Positions 1 to 12,000 of a DNA stretch of 64,000 nucleotides are shown here, piece after piece; the stretch's first letter is position 1, and every line of letters starts with the position of its first letter. The DNA is from Polyangium sp. 15x6 (GTDB lineage Bacteria > Myxococcota_A > Polyangia > Polyangiales > Polyangiaceae): NCBI RefSeq assembly GCF_029960785.1, contig NZ_JASBQE010000001.1, forward strand, positions 1 through 64,000, read 5' to 3'. Position numbers and translations under genes: made by a program. The notes under the pieces were generated by a model. That model did no database searches. It was not told the origin of the DNA and saw nothing but the letters and a program-made list of their open reading frames with translations.

Positions 1-1413
1 GCCGCCGCCGCGAAGCCGGCCGCGCCGCCCGCGAAGCCGGCCGCGCCCGCGCCCGCCCCGAAGCCGGCCGCGCCGAAGCCGAACATCGTGACGATCATCG
101 CGCCGCCCCCGAAGGCGAGCGGCGGCCCGAAGGCGTCTGCGCCGAAGCCGGCGCTGACGGCGAAGGAAGCCCTCGCCGCGAAGGCGAAGGCCGCGCAGGC
201 GAAGGGCAAGGCCCCGGCGCAGCCCGCGAAGGCGGAAGGCGCCGCGGAGGCCCCGGCGGCCGCAGCGGCCCCGGCGTTCGAGGCGGCCGATTTGTCGGCC
301 GGCTGGGATACGGCCGTGGAGGCCGCGCGCAAGGCGGGCGATCGCAGCGGAGCGCTCGTGGACGCGTGGCTCGCGGGCTCGAACGTGGAGGCAATCGCAG
401 CCGTGGCCGACGCAGACGACGCGCCGGGCGTCGCGCGCAAGGCCGCGCGTCGCGCGATCAACATCCTGAAGTCGCGCGGGACGGCGATCCCGACGCGGCC
501 GCGGGTGGCGCGCGTGGACACGCGGGCCGAGGTGGCGCTCGAAGCGACGTTCCTGCCGCCCGACGGCAGCGGGACGTCGGCCATCTCGATCACGAGCCGC
601 GACGCGAGCGGTCGCTATCACCTGGCCGAGGTGATCGTGAGGGACCCGATCGGCATCCTGAACGCGGGCAGCGCGTGGATGAGCGGCTCGCAGCTCAAGG
701 AGGGCCGCAACCGCGCGCTCGAAGGGCTCGGCGTGTCGCCGGCGCCCGTGCCCGTGGAGTGGGCGCGTCATCGGATCGCCACGGCGCGGAAGCAAAACGC
801 GACGTCGGGGCAGATCGTGCCGCTCGGGTTCGAGGGCTGTCGCGAGCTCGTCGAGCCGTGCCCCGAGGCCGAGCCGGCGCATCCGGTGGCCGATCTCGAA
901 GCGGAGGTCACGAGCGAGATCGCCTGGGCGCGCGCGCCCGGGTCGGCGACGCTGCACGAGGAGCCGGAGTTCCGGTCGTGGCTGCCCGATCGCGGGAGCC
1001 TGGAGGAGCTGCTCCAGCGGCTCGGCCAGCGGCTCGGGCCGGAGGGCGTGCGGGATCCGCAGGCCGTGAACGAGGCGCTGCGCGAGGAGATCGCGAGCGC
1101 GACGGATCGCTTCTTCTCGCCGGAGGCGCGCGCGGTCGTCGCGACGCGGATGCGAGACGCGGCGATCTCGGTGCGCTCGCGAAAGGGGAGCGACCGCGCG
1201 ACGGACGTGCTCGCGGTGGCGCGCGCGGTGAAAGAGGCGGGGCTCATCACGTCGCCGCCGAACGAGATCCCCTTCCTGCTGGGCTTCTTCCAGAAGGGGA
1301 TCAACGTGCTCGCGCATCAGGGCGGCGGCTCGCTGCGGATCCCGATGGCGCCGATGGCGCCGCAGGCGCAGCAGGCTGCTCCCGCTGAGGGAACGCAGGA
1401 AGCCTCGACCTGA
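1..1413 (+). CDS. 5'-partial Ala/Lys/Pro-rich protein of unknown function
   Basis: The frame is open from the first base of the window and ends at TGA 1411-1413, so the true start lies upstream; a GTG at 88 is in frame but sits inside the same low-complexity stretch and is unlikely to be the start. The first ~95 codons are an Ala/Lys/Pro-rich segment (repeats of the AKPAAP type), probably a disordered linker. After it comes a globular part of roughly 330 residues beginning near GWDTAVEAARKAGDRSGALV, with Arg-rich helices and a few beta-like stretches (EVALEATFLPP). The C-terminus is a Met/Pro/Ala/Gln-rich tail. There are no membrane segments or recognisable catalytic motifs in the visible part. 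I do not recognise the family. A rho-independent terminator follows directly, so this is the last gene of its transcription unit. Confidence 0.75.
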   Translation, partial: AAAAKPAAPPAKPAAPAPAPKPAAPKPNIVTIIAPPPKASGGPKASAPKPALTAKEALAAKAKAAQAKGKAPAQPAKAEGAAEAPAAAAAPAFEAADLSAGWDTAVEAARKAGDRSGALVDAWLAGSNVEAIAAVADADDAPGVARKAARRAINILKSRGTAIPTRPRVARVDTRAEVALEATFLPPDGSGTSAISITSRDASGRYHLAEVIVRDPIGILNAGSAWMSGSQLKEGRNRALEGLGVSPAPVPVEWARHRIATARKQNATSGQIVPLGFEGCRELVEPCPEAEPAHPVADLEAEVTSEIAWARAPGSATLHEEPEFRSWLPDRGSLEELLQRLGQRLGPEGVRDPQAVNEALREEIASATDRFFSPEARAVVATRMRDAAISVRSRKGSDRATDVLAVARAVKEAGLITSPPNEIPFLLGFFQKGINVLAHQGGGSLRIPMAPMAPQAQQAAPAEGTQEAST

Positions 1414-1431
1414 TCACGGCATCATGAAACG

Positions 1432-1461
1432 GGGGCCGGTCGTTGCGATCGGCCCCTTTTT
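1432..1461 (+). terminator. Rho-independent terminator
   Basis: Ten-base arms (1432-1441 and 1447-1456, one G-U wobble) enclose a 5-base loop and are followed by five T. It lies 18 bases after the stop of the plus-strand gene and just before the stop of the convergent aminotransferase gene. It clearly serves the plus strand; termination from the other side is possible but the T tract there is poor. Confidence 0.85.
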
Positions 1462-1465
1462 CATT

Positions 1466-2344
1466 TCAATCGACCCACGGCGCTTTCGCGTCACCCATCC
1501 CCACATGACGCCGAAACGCGAGGTGCAACGCTCGCGTGTTCGGGCCCGGTTTGCCGCTGCCGATCGGCGCGCCGTCGACCACGACGACCGGCAAGAGCTC
1601 TCGCAAGCTCGACGACAGGAACACCTCGTCCGCCGCGCGCACGTCGTCGGGCACGAGCGGACGTAGCTCGACGGAGAGGCCCGCTTCGTCGGCGATCGCG
1701 AGGATGTGCGCGCGCGTGATGCCCGCGAGGATCCCCGCCTCCTCGGGCGGCGTGATCAGGGTTCGTCCCCGCACCACGAAAACGTTGGAGGTCGTACCTT
1801 CGACGATCTGCCCCGCGGTGTTGATGATGAGCGCCTCATGCGCGCCGACGTCACACGCCTTGCGGATCGCGAGCACGCTGGCGAGGTAGTTGCCGACCTT
1901 GGCGCCATGCGCGGCATCACAGGCGCGCTCGGTGCGATGCGTGATGACGGCGACGCCGTCGCGGTACATCGCCGCCGGGAGGAGCTTCAGCGGCTCGACG
2001 AGGATGACACGCAGCGGATGCGCGGCGAGGCGCGGATCGAGGCCGAGCGGGCCGGTGCCACGCGTGAGCGTGGCGCGCACGTAACTCTCGGGGTTCGCCG
2101 CGGCCGCGAGGGCACGCTCGATCTCGGCGGCGAACGCGGCCCGATCGATCGGCATGGGGATCGCGACCTGCGCAGCCGATCGTTCGAGGCGCTGCACGTG
2201 CTCGTCGAGCGCGAAGGGGCGTCCGCCGTAGGTGCGGATGGTCTCGAAGACGCTGTCGCCGTAGAGGAAGCCGCGGTCGTAGACCGAGACCTTGGCGTCC
2301 TCGGGCGCGTGAATCACTCCGTCGATGCAGGCGATGCGGCTCAT
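1466..2344 (-). CDS. Class IV PLP aminotransferase (branched-chain aminotransferase / aminodeoxychorismate lyase type)
   Basis: A 292-residue fold-type IV PLP enzyme. Visible motifs: YDRGFLYGDSVFETIRTY (residues 22-39), the Schiff-base lysine K149 in KVGNYLAS, and EGTTSNVFVV (182-191), which binds the PLP phosphate. The length is close to IlvE (about 305). The family covers branched-chain aminotransferases, D-amino-acid aminotransferases and PabC; the sequence alone does not separate them, but the TTSN motif and KxGNYL context favour a BCAT-like transaminase. ATG 2344 is chosen because MSRIACIDG is where family similarity begins; the frame is open further upstream, but this would overlap the preceding gene. 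It is the last gene of a minus-strand unit: giant TPR, DUF374, this gene, with only 20 bases between it and the DUF374 stop. Confidence 0.88.
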   Translation of the reverse strand: MSRIACIDGVIHAPEDAKVSVYDRGFLYGDSVFETIRTYGGRPFALDEHVQRLERSAAQVAIPMPIDRAAFAAEIERALAAAANPESYVRATLTRGTGPLGLDPRLAAHPLRVILVEPLKLLPAAMYRDGVAVITHRTERACDAAHGAKVGNYLASVLAIRKACDVGAHEALIINTAGQIVEGTTSNVFVVRGRTLITPPEEAGILAGITRAHILAIADEAGLSVELRPLVPDDVRAADEVFLSSSLRELLPVVVVDGAPIGSGKPGPNTRALHLAFRRHVGMGDAKAPWVD

Positions 2345-2364
2345 GGTCGTCACCGCGGAGCGTG

Positions 2365-2970
2365 TCACGGATCGGCGCCGAGCGCGCGCAGGGCGGCCTC
2401 GCGAGCGGCGTCGATCGCGCGCGCGAGGGTCGTGGTGTCGAGGCCGCGTGGATCGAGCGGCGCGCCGAGCGCGACGGCGACACGCGAGAAGGGGCGCGGG
2501 ATCTCGAACCGATCCCACGTCCGCGCGAGGACCCACGCAGAGGAGCAAGCCGATGCGAGAGGCACGACGAGGCCGCCGCCGAGCTGCGCCGCGAGGATCG
2601 CGCCGACACGATCACCGTCGCCACGCACGACGCCGCGTGGTCCGCGTGGTCCATCCACGGCGAAGGCCGCGTCATGACCGTGGCGCATGCGACGAACGAT
2701 GCCCTTGAGGCCCATGGCGCCGCCGCGCGAGGACGAACCACGCTCGACGACGAGGCCGAGGGATCCGAGCGCGCCGGTCTGGATCTCGCCGTCGTCGGAG
2801 AGGCTGACGAGCACGGAGGTGCGGCGACGCTTGGGCCAGCGGTGCAGCGCGAACTGCTGACCGTGCCAGAAGGCGAGCACCCAGGGGGTGCCGTCGGTTC
2901 CGTCGAGATCGGGGTGCGTGAGGAGGGAGAAGCGGACGGTGCGGAGAAGAACGCGGGCGACGAGCCCCAC
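2365..2970 (-). CDS. DUF374 / lysophospholipid acyltransferase-like protein
   Basis: Contains the DUF374 signature: FWHGQQFALHRW (catalytic-type H in a WHxQ context), then SLSDDGEIQTGAL, GSSSRGGAMGL and the AVDGPRGPRG motif typical of this family of LPLAT-like proteins, thought to acylate lipid A or other lysolipids at the inner membrane. I chose GTG 2970 (201 residues). A GTG at 3060 overlaps the TGA of the upstream TPR gene (GTGA) and is also in frame, but using it would make the 43-base palindrome at 3005-3047 coding, giving a low-complexity peptide unlike the family. Neither start has a strong SD, so translation is probably coupled to the TPR gene. Function of the operon partner is not revealed by this gene. 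Confidence 0.75.
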   Translation of the reverse strand: MGLVARVLLRTVRFSLLTHPDLDGTDGTPWVLAFWHGQQFALHRWPKRRRTSVLVSLSDDGEIQTGALGSLGLVVERGSSSRGGAMGLKGIVRRMRHGHDAAFAVDGPRGPRGVVRGDGDRVGAILAAQLGGGLVVPLASACSSAWVLARTWDRFEIPRPFSRVAVALGAPLDPRGLDTTTLARAIDAAREAALRALGADP

Positions 2971-3004
2971 AGCGTGGCCGAGGGCTCGTCGCCGCGTATT
3001 CGAC

Positions 3005-3047
3005 GTTTGGGGGCTACGCCCGAGCAAGTCGGGCTTCGCCCCCAAAC
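3005..3047. repeat. 43-base interrupted palindrome at the TPR/DUF374 junction
   Basis: Perfect 10-base outer arms (GTTTGGGGGC at 3005-3014 and its complement at 3038-3047), a 3x3 internal loop (TAC/TTC), perfect 6-base inner arms (GCCCGA 3018-3023, TCGGGC 3029-3034) and a 5-base loop. It starts ten bases downstream of the TPR stop codon. There is no T tract, so it looks more like a dispersed REP-type intergenic palindrome or an mRNA-processing/stabilising hairpin than a simple terminator. No second copy was noticed in this window. Confidence 0.7.
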
Positions 3048-3056
3048 CCCCGGCGC

Positions 3057-6000
3057 TCACTTCTTCAGCTTGGCGAGCAGCTCCTTCGCGGGCGCGAAGT
3101 TCTTGTCGGCGTCGATCGCGCGATCGAGCTGCTGGATCGCCTTCTTGTCGTCGCCCTGCGCGTGGAGGATCCGGCCGATGTAGTAGAAGGCCGCGGCCTT
3201 CGAGATCGGCGAGTTCTCGTCGAGCTTCTGCAGGAGCAGCGCGCGGAAGGTCTTCTGCGCGCGCTCGAAGTGCGCGTCGCGCCCCGCCTTCTCCTCCGTG
3301 GCCTCGCCGAGCTCCATCGAGAGCACGCCGAGGTCGCGCAGGATCGCGATCGAACCCGGATCGATCTTGAACGCGATGTCGAGGTCCGCGAGCGCCTTGT
3401 CCTTGTCGCCTTCGGCGAGGTACGCCTTGGCGAGTCGGTGATGGATCGTCGCGAGCTCCTTCGAGCGACGGCCGCCGTACGACTCCACGATCTTCTGCAG
3501 CACCTCCGCGGCCTGCTTGCCGCGGCCCGAGGCGCTGTAGGCGTCGCAGAGCGCGAGGAGCAGCTCCCGATCGCCGGGCGCGAGCTCCGAGGCCTTCACG
3601 AGCAGGTCCGCCGCGGCGCCCGGATCGTTCCGCTTGCCGAGGTGGATCTCCGCGGCCTTCCGGAAGAGCTGCACCTTCTGGCCCGACTCGGTCGCGGCCT
3701 CGGCGTCGCCCTTCACGAGGTCGGCGAGCTCGGCCCACGCCTGCTGCTTCTCGTAGAGCGCGTGCAGCTTCTTGCGGATGTCCGCGGCGCGCTCGTCGGC
3801 CTTGAGGCCGGCTTCGAGGACGCGACGGACCGCCGCCTCGTCCTTGAGCGCCGTGTACAGATCCGCGAGGCGGAGCGACGTCTTGACGGCCTCTTCGCCG
3901 CTGGCGGAGGAGAGCACCGTTTCGAGCGCCTTGGCCGCCTCGGCCTTGTCGCCCTTCTTCTCGTAGAGCCGCGCGAGCGAGAGCAGCGCGCCCTTGTGGC
4001 TGCCGTCGCGCTCGAGCACCGCCTTGTACGTCTCGATCGCCTTCGGGACGTTGTTCAGGCGGTTCTCGAAGACCTCACCGAGGCGCACGCTGTAGACGAG
4101 CTCCGCGGAGAGATCGCCGCGCTCCTTCGCGAGGTCGATCTGCGTGTTGAGCAGCTCCGCCAGCTCGTCATCGCGGCCCGTCTTCTCGAGGAGCTGCGAG
4201 AGGAGCAGCGTGGCCTGCTCGTGCGTGCGCTCCTCGTCGAGGATCGCGCGCAGGTGCTCCATCGCCTCGCTCGTCGCGTCGAGCTTCTCGATGCAGATCC
4301 GGGCGCTCTCGAGGCGCAGCGTGGCGCGCGCGGAAGGCGTCTCCGCGAGGTCCACGAGGCGCGAGAGGACGTTCAGGAGCTCCTTGTGCTTGCCCGCCTT
4401 CGCATAGAGCTCGCGCAGCGCGTCGGAGGCCTTCGCGTCGTTCGGCTCGTCCTCGAAGATCTGGCTGTAGAGGTCGAGGGCCTTCTTGTCGTCCGAGAGT
4501 TTCTCCCGAGCGACCGAGGCCGCGCGGTGCTTGAGGTCCCGGATCTTCTCGCCCTCGGCCGCGAGCTCGGCCTGACGCACGAGGAGATCGAAGACCTCCT
4601 TCGCGTCGCCGGCCTTGTCGCGCACCTTCGTGAGCTCCGCGAGCGCCCACGCGTCGCTGTCGTCGGCCTTGATCATGTCGCGGAGGATCGCCTCGCTGAG
4701 CGCGTCGTCCGCAAGCACGCCTTCGGCCAGGCCCTTCGCCTCGCGGCGCAGGTCGGAGGCGAGGTGGCCGAGGCCGTCGAGCCCGGCGAGGCGGCGCAGC
4801 GTGCCCACGAGGTCACGCTCGCGGCCGGCCGCGCGCTGCAGGCCCTCGATGTTGCGCAGGATCGTCTCGCTCGTCGGGTCGTGCTTGAGCGCCTGTTCGA
4901 GCGCGCGTTCGGCAGCGGCGTTGTCGGCGAGCTTGTCCTTGCGCCACTCGGCGATGCGCATCCACAGGTCGCGCGCCGAATCCGTCGAGAGATCGCTCTT
5001 CTCGGACACGGCCTTTTCCAGCGCGTCCGCGGCGCCCGCCCACCCGCCCGTGATCGGGGCGAGGCGTTCGAGCTCGGCGAGCACGTCGACGTCGGCCGGG
5101 TCGTCCTTGAGCGCGGCTTCGAGCGCGCTCTGGGCCGCCTTCGGATCGCCGGAGCGATCTTCGAGGACCTTGGCGAGATCGAGCCGGAGCCGCACGCGCT
5201 CGGTGGGCGTTGCGACGAACCCGATGCGCTTCTCGTAGAGCTTCGCGAGCGCCGCGTGATCGCCCTGCGACTTGTAGACGTTCTCGAGGGCCTCGGCGGC
5301 CTCCTCGAAGAGCGACCGCTCGTCGGTGAGCTTCTCGAGCGCCTCGCGCGAGGGCCCGTGATCGGGCGCCCGCTCGAGGGCTTGCTTCAGCGTCGCGAGG
5401 CCCTGCGACTTCTCGCCGAACGCCTCGATCTGGATCGTGGCGAGCCGGTGTTGGAAGTTCGCCTGCTCGCGCTCGTTGGAGATCGCGGACACGCGGCGTT
5501 CGAGGACGTCGGCGAGCGCCTTGTTGTCCCCGAGCCGCGAGTAGAGACGATCGAGGGCTTCGAGCAGCGCGGGCTCGTCGCCGGCTTGCTCGACCGCCTT
5601 CGCGTACGCCTCGACGCTGCGACGATCGTCCTTGAGCTTCTCCTCGGCGATGCGACCGACGCGGAGCCAGAGGTCCTTCGCGATGACCGCGTCGAACGTC
5701 GCCGCCGCGCGCTGCGAGAGGGCGTCGCAGTACCGGCCGAAGCCCTCGGAGCGCTCGGCGAGCCGCTCGATCTCGGCGTGGAGCTCGGGATCGTCCGGCG
5801 TGTCTTCGAGCGCGCGGAGCAGCGCGCCCTCGGCGGCCAGGGGCTTGCCGAGCTTCTCGTCCTCGACGATCGCGATCGCGCGGAGCGTGCGGGCGCGGTC
5901 GCTGCCCTCGGTCTGCGCCTTGAGGCGCATCTCGAGGACGCCGACGAGCTCCTCCCAGCGCGAGGCCGCGCGGAGGACGGGCTCGAGGGCGTCGGCCGCG

Positions 6001-9000
6001 TCGAGGCGCAGCTCCTCGCGACCCTCGCCGATCGCGCGGATCGCCTTGATCGCGTGATCGTTCGTGGCGTCGTCGTCGAGCACCAGGCGGTAGTGTTCGA
6101 GCGCGTCCTGCGGGCTCGCGAGCTCGGCGGCGTAGAGGTCGCCGATCGCGGTCCGCAGTTTGACGCGTGCTTCACGCGTATCCGCCGTGCTCGCCTGGAG
6201 CTTCAGGTTGTCGAGCAGCTCGTCCCACATCTTCTCGGCGCGGTAGAGCCGCTCGAGCGAGGCGAGGACCGCCGCGTCCGAGGGCCGCGCGTCGAGCGCC
6301 GCGTTGAGCGCGTTGATCGCCTCTCGACGGTTGTCGAGCGACTTCTCGTAACGCTCGGCCGCGCGCACGTTGAGGTCGTATCGGAGGTCAGCCTCGCCCG
6401 AGCCCGCGAGCTCCACGCGACGCGCGTAGAGCTCGACGAGGCGCTGGGCTGCGTCACGCGGCTCGTACAGCGGGATGAGCGCGTCGACCGTGACCGTGCT
6501 CTCCGGATCGAGCTCGAGGGCGCGCTCGTACGCCTTGATGGCGCCCTCCTCGTCGTCGAGCATCTGCAGCTTCGTCTCGGCGATCCGGCGCCAGATGGCC
6601 GCGTTCTCGTCGTCCGACGCGAGCTCGCTCTTCTTCTCGAGGACCGCGATCAGGGTCTGCCAGTCGGAGAGCAGCATCGACAGCACGTCGATCGCCTCGA
6701 GCGGATCCCGCTCGCTCGGATCGAGCTCGCTGAGCCTCCGGTAGGCGCCGAGGGCACGCCGCGGATCGTCGACCTTGTCGTCGTAGACCTTGGCCACCGC
6801 GAGCAAGAGCTCGCGCTTCACCACGTCGTCCGTCGTCTTCTCGATGCCCTGCTCGTAGCTCTCGCAGAGCCGCTCCCAGGCGCCGAGCATGGTCGCGAGG
6901 CGCTCGAGCTCGGCCCGCGTCTGTCCGTCCTCGGGATCGAGGGCGAAGGCGGCGCGCATCGAGCGGAAGGCGAGGCTCTTGTCGTTGCCACGCGTCTCCC
7001 AGAGCTGCGCGGTCTCGCGCAGCACGGCGACCTTCTCGTGCACCTCGCTCGCGAGGTGGTAGCGCTCCTCGTTCAGCTTCACGAGCAGGCGCCAGTCGTC
7101 GCTGCGCTCGTAAAGCGGGCGGAGGATCTCCACCACGCGCGCCTTGTGCTCGTCGTCGCGCGTGAGGGCTTCGAGCTCCTTGATCGCCTCCTGGTGCCAG
7201 GGCACGTCGGAGACGATCGCTTCGAGCTGATCGATCGCGGCCGACGTGTCCTTGATCTTGTCGCGGAGCAGCCGCGCCAGCGCGAGGCGGTACGGCGCGC
7301 CGGCCTCGCCGTTCGCCGCGGCCTCGGCGCGCCGCAGGTAGAGGTCGGCGAGGTCCTGATCACGGCCGAGCTCCGCGTAGAGCTCGGTCAGCGCGTCGAG
7401 CGCGCGCGCGTCGGACTCGTCGACGTCGAGGGCCGCCCGGTACGTCTCGATCGACTTCTCGGGCTGCTTGAGCTCGATCCGTTCGAGGCGCGCGATCGTG
7501 TGCAGCGCGTCGAGCCGCTCCTTGTCGTAGCGGTAGTCGAGCGACGAGCGGTAGAGCTCGACGCGCTCCTCGTGGCGGCGCTCCTTCATGAGCAGGCCGT
7601 CGATCGCCGAGAACAGCTCGCGCGACTCCGGCTCGAACTCGTGCGCGCGCCGGTACCACTTGAGCGCGCTCGTGACGTCGTTCAGGTCCGCGTAGATCTC
7701 GCCCGTCCGGCGGCAGAGCTTGGCGCTCTGCGCGTCGTCGACCGTGATCTCGGTGAGCTCGGCCGAGTAGATCTCGGCGAGCCTCCGCTCTGCGCTCGCC
7801 ACCTTCGCGAGGCGCTCGAGCTCGTGCCACACGCCCTCGTCGCCGAGGTCCTCGTGCAGGAGCTTCGCCACCGTCTCGAGGGCGGCCTTGTAGTCCTCGA
7901 GCTGCTCCTCGTGCAGCGTCGCCAGGCGCGTGAGCAGATCGCGCCGCTCCGACGGGTCCTCGCTCGCGGCGAGCCGCGCGTCGAGGGCCATCTTCACGCG
8001 CGCCCAGTCGGCACGGCGGAGGTAGACCGGCTCCAGCATCTCGCCCGCGCGCGCCCGGTGCGCCGGGTTCTCCGACGCTTCGAGCAGCGCTTCGAGCTCG
8101 CCCACCGCGCCCACGTGCGCCGCGTCGATCACGAGCGCCTCGGCGAGCTCGTCGAACGCGCGGGACACGTCCTCGAGCCGCTCGTGCGCGACCTTCGCGA
8201 TCTTCACGCGGAGCTCGGCCGGCGTCCCCACCGCTCCGTCGAGCTGACGCTCGTAGAGCTTGATGAGGTCCTCCCAGCGCTTCGACTCCTTGTAGAGCGT
8301 CTCCAGCGCGTCGATCGCCTTCGGGTTCAGCTCGACGTCGAGCAGCGCCTCGTACGTCTCGATCGCGCCCGTCGGATCCTTCAGCGCGTCGCGCTGCAGC
8401 TCCGCCTGGCGGAAGAGGAGGCGCTTCTTCTCGACGTCGTCCTCGGCGTTCTCCACCCGCTGGCGGAGGATCTCGAGGAGGTTCGGCGCGTCGTTCGCCT
8501 CGCCGTAGAGCTCCTCGAGGGCGATCATCGCGCGGCGATCGTCGCTCCTCGCTTCGAGCGCGTTCTTGTACCACTCGACCGCGAGCGCCTTGTCGTCGAG
8601 CTTCGTCCGGGCGAGCTCGCCGACGCGGAGCCGCACGTCCTGCTGCACGTCGCCGTCGAGGATCGAGTCCACGACCGAGCGGTAGAGCTCGGAGAGCTCC
8701 GCCCACCGACCCGTCGCCTTCGCGAGGCGCTCGACCGTCTCGATCCACTGCGCGACCTCGGGCTCACCCGCGGCCTCGCGCACGCCGCGCACCGCGTACC
8801 CGAAGGCCCGGCCCGTGTCGCCGAGCGGACCTTCCGCCGTGCGCAGCGCGCTCTGCAGGTTCGAGAGCCGCTCGCCCGTGCTGTCCGCCGTCTCCACCTC
8901 GATCTCGAGGACGCGGAGCAGCTTCTCGCTGTCGCCGTCGGCCTCGTAGAGCGGATGCAGCGTCTCGGCCGCGTCGCGCCGCGCCTCGGGATCCTCGAGC

Positions 9001-12000
9001 AGGGCTTCGAGCGCGCTCCTGCAGCGCGCGTTCGCCGGATCGAGGACGAGCGCCTGACGGTACGCGTCGAGCGCGCCCGGCAGATCACTCTGGTGCAGGC
9101 GCCGCACGTCGCCGAGCCGCGCGAACAGATCGAGCCGCTCGTCGAGCTCGGTCGCGAGCGACAGGTGCACGTCGAGCGTGTCGGCGAGATCCGACCACCG
9201 CTCGGCCTTCTCGTAGAGCGCTTCGAGCGCCGAGAGCGTGGCCGGCTCGGGGCCGAACTCGTCGGAGACGTTGCGCCAGCCGCTGATCGCGCCGGACACG
9301 TCGTCGAGCTTGCTCGCGAGTGTCTCGGCCGCGCGCACCATCGTCCGCTTGCGCTCGGTCGCGTCGTTCGAGAGCGTCTGCCGCGCTTCCAGGATGGAGA
9401 CGAGCTCGCGCCACTCGCCCGTGCGCTCGTAGAGGCGCTCGAGCGCGGAGAGCGCTTCGAGGTCCTCCGGATCGTCGGACATACGCGCGCGCCAGGCCCC
9501 GATCGCCTTGTCGGGCGCTTCGAGCACCGACTCGTACACCTCGCCGATGCGGCGGTAGAGGCTGCGACGCTTCTCGAGGTCCTCTTCGAGGCGCACCTCG
9601 ATGCCGAGCACCTCGGCGAGCGCCTCGTGCTTGCCCTTGCCCGTGTAGATGCCGGCGAGCGCCTGCGCCGCCGGGATCACCAGGTTCGGATCGGTCTCGT
9701 CGATCGAGAGCACGCGCCGGTAGACCTTCTCGGCTCGATCCAGGTCGCCCAGCATGTCCGCGCAGATCTCCGCGACGACCATGAGGATCTCGCCCTGCGT
9801 CGGCGGCGTGCTGCACGCGTCGGCGGCCGCCGTGAGGACGGTCGCCATCTTCTCGTGCTCGGCGAGTCTGCGACCGATGTCGACGAAGCGCTCGCGCACG
9901 ACCGCGTCGTCGGGCTCGAGCGGCACGAGCTCGCTCAACGTGGCGAACGCGCCCGCGTCGTCGCGCAGACGGTCGTCGCGCAGCGTGCTCACGCGGCGCA
10001 GAAGCTCGCGACGCTCGTGCTCCTCCTGCGCGCCTTCGCGCCGGATCTCGAGCACACGCACGAGCTGACGCACCTCGTCGCGCGCCTCGTACACGACCTC
10101 CAGCACGCGCGCGGCGCGCAGGCGCAGGCTGCCCACTTCGAGCAGGCGCTCGACGAGCTGGCGCGCCTCCGTGTCACCCGGACGTTGCTCGAGCACGCGC
10201 TCGAGGTGCTCGAGCGACAGCGCAGGCTCGTGCAGGCGGTCGAGGTAGATCCGCCCGAGGCTCAGCTTGATGTCGGCCGCTTCCTCGTCGGTCGCCGTCT
10301 CGAGCCGTCGCTCGAGCAGCGCCGCGAGGTCCTTCCATCGCCCCTCGCGCTCGTAGAGCCTCTGCAGCGCGTCGAGCGCCGGCTCGTAGAACGAGTCGAG
10401 CGTGAGGATGCGCTCGTAGTAGCGGATGGCCTTCGCCGCATCGCTCATGATCTCCTCGGCGATCACGGCGACGTCGTTGAGCAGCGAGATCCGCGTCGGT
10501 TGATCCGGCGTGCCCTGCGCGGCCTTGTCGTAGAGCGCTTCGAGCTCGCCCCACCGCTCCGCGTTGGTCAGGATCTGCTTCAGGCGCGAGAAGGCGCGCT
10601 CGTTCGTCGGGTCCACCGCGAGCACGCGATCGAGGTAGGGCATCGCCCCCTCGGGATCGCCGAGCTGCTCGTCGTGCAGCATCGCCGCGCGCTCGCAGAG
10701 CTCGATCTCCACGTCGTCGGGCAGCTTCTTCTCGCTCTCGGCGCTCCGCGCCGTGACGAGGTGCGTCCGGTACGCCTCGGCGAGGTCCGTCGGGCGACCC
10801 GCCCGCGCGGCGAGCTCGGAGGCGCGGTCCCACACCGTGAGCTCGCTCGAGAACTCGTTCAGCGCGCCGAGCACGACGTCGAGCGCCGTGCCCACCGCGC
10901 GGAGCTTCTGCTCGTTGACGTCCGCGAGCCGGAGGAAGAGCGCGAGCCGCGTGGCCGTGTCGGTCTCCGACTCGAGCAGCACCTTGATCGCGTGCGCCTC
11001 GCGGCGCGCGTCGCCCGTCTCGGCGTACTCGATCGACAGGACCTGCGCCGCCTGCGCGCGCGTCTCGGGTTTGTCGAGCAGCCGCGCGAGGATCCCCACC
11101 GCATCCGTATCGTGCGGCAGGATCTCGAGCGCGCGCACCGCCGCGTCGAACGCGTCCACCGGTCGTTCGAGCTTCTCCAGGTACAGCGTCGCGAGCTCGA
11201 CCTCGCACTGCCCGCGTTGCTCGCCCTCGGACACGTCGCGATGACGCGCCACGATCTCGGCGCCCGCGGCCGCCTCGCCCGCCGCGATGAGCAGGCGCGA
11301 GAGAGCGCGGAGTGCCTCGCCGCGCGCCGGCGTCACCTCGACGACCTTGTGCAGGAGCTCGATCGCCTTCGCGTTGTCGCCGAAGACCTCCTCTTCGAGC
11401 GTCGCCCACTCTTCGAGGATCTCGGCGCGAGCCTCGCCCTCGACCTGATCGGCGCGCAGCTGGAAGAGCCAGCGCAGGTCGTCCTTCTTCTCGTTCGCGC
11501 GGAGCAGCGCGTCGAGCTCGCGGATCGTCTCCTCGTCGGTCGGATCCGCCTCGACGAGCTCGCGGTACGTCGCCGCGGCCTCGTCCACCTTGCCGAGCTC
11601 GCGCGCGTACACCTCCGCGAGCCGCAGCTTCAGCGCGCGCCGCGTCTCGCCGTCGAGATCCGCGTCGCGCTTGAGCCGCGCCTCGACGGCCTCGACGAAC
11701 GGACCCCACGAGCTCGCCGCGCGCGACCACGCTTCGAGCAGGGACAGCCCGTCCTCGCTCGCGTCGAGCTCGTAGGCGCGCCGCGCGTAGCCGAGCGCCT
11801 TCTGCTTGTCCGCGAGCGGCCCGCCCGTCACCGCGGCGAGCTTGCGCAGCATCGAGACCTGCTCCTCCACGTCTTGCGTGGCGCCGAGCAGGATCTCGTA
11901 GAGCGCGGGCAGCCGCCCCCACTTCTCTTCCTTCTCGTAGATCGGCACGAGCGCTGCCGCCGCGCGCGCGTCGGAGGGCGACACGCTGAGGACGCGCTCG

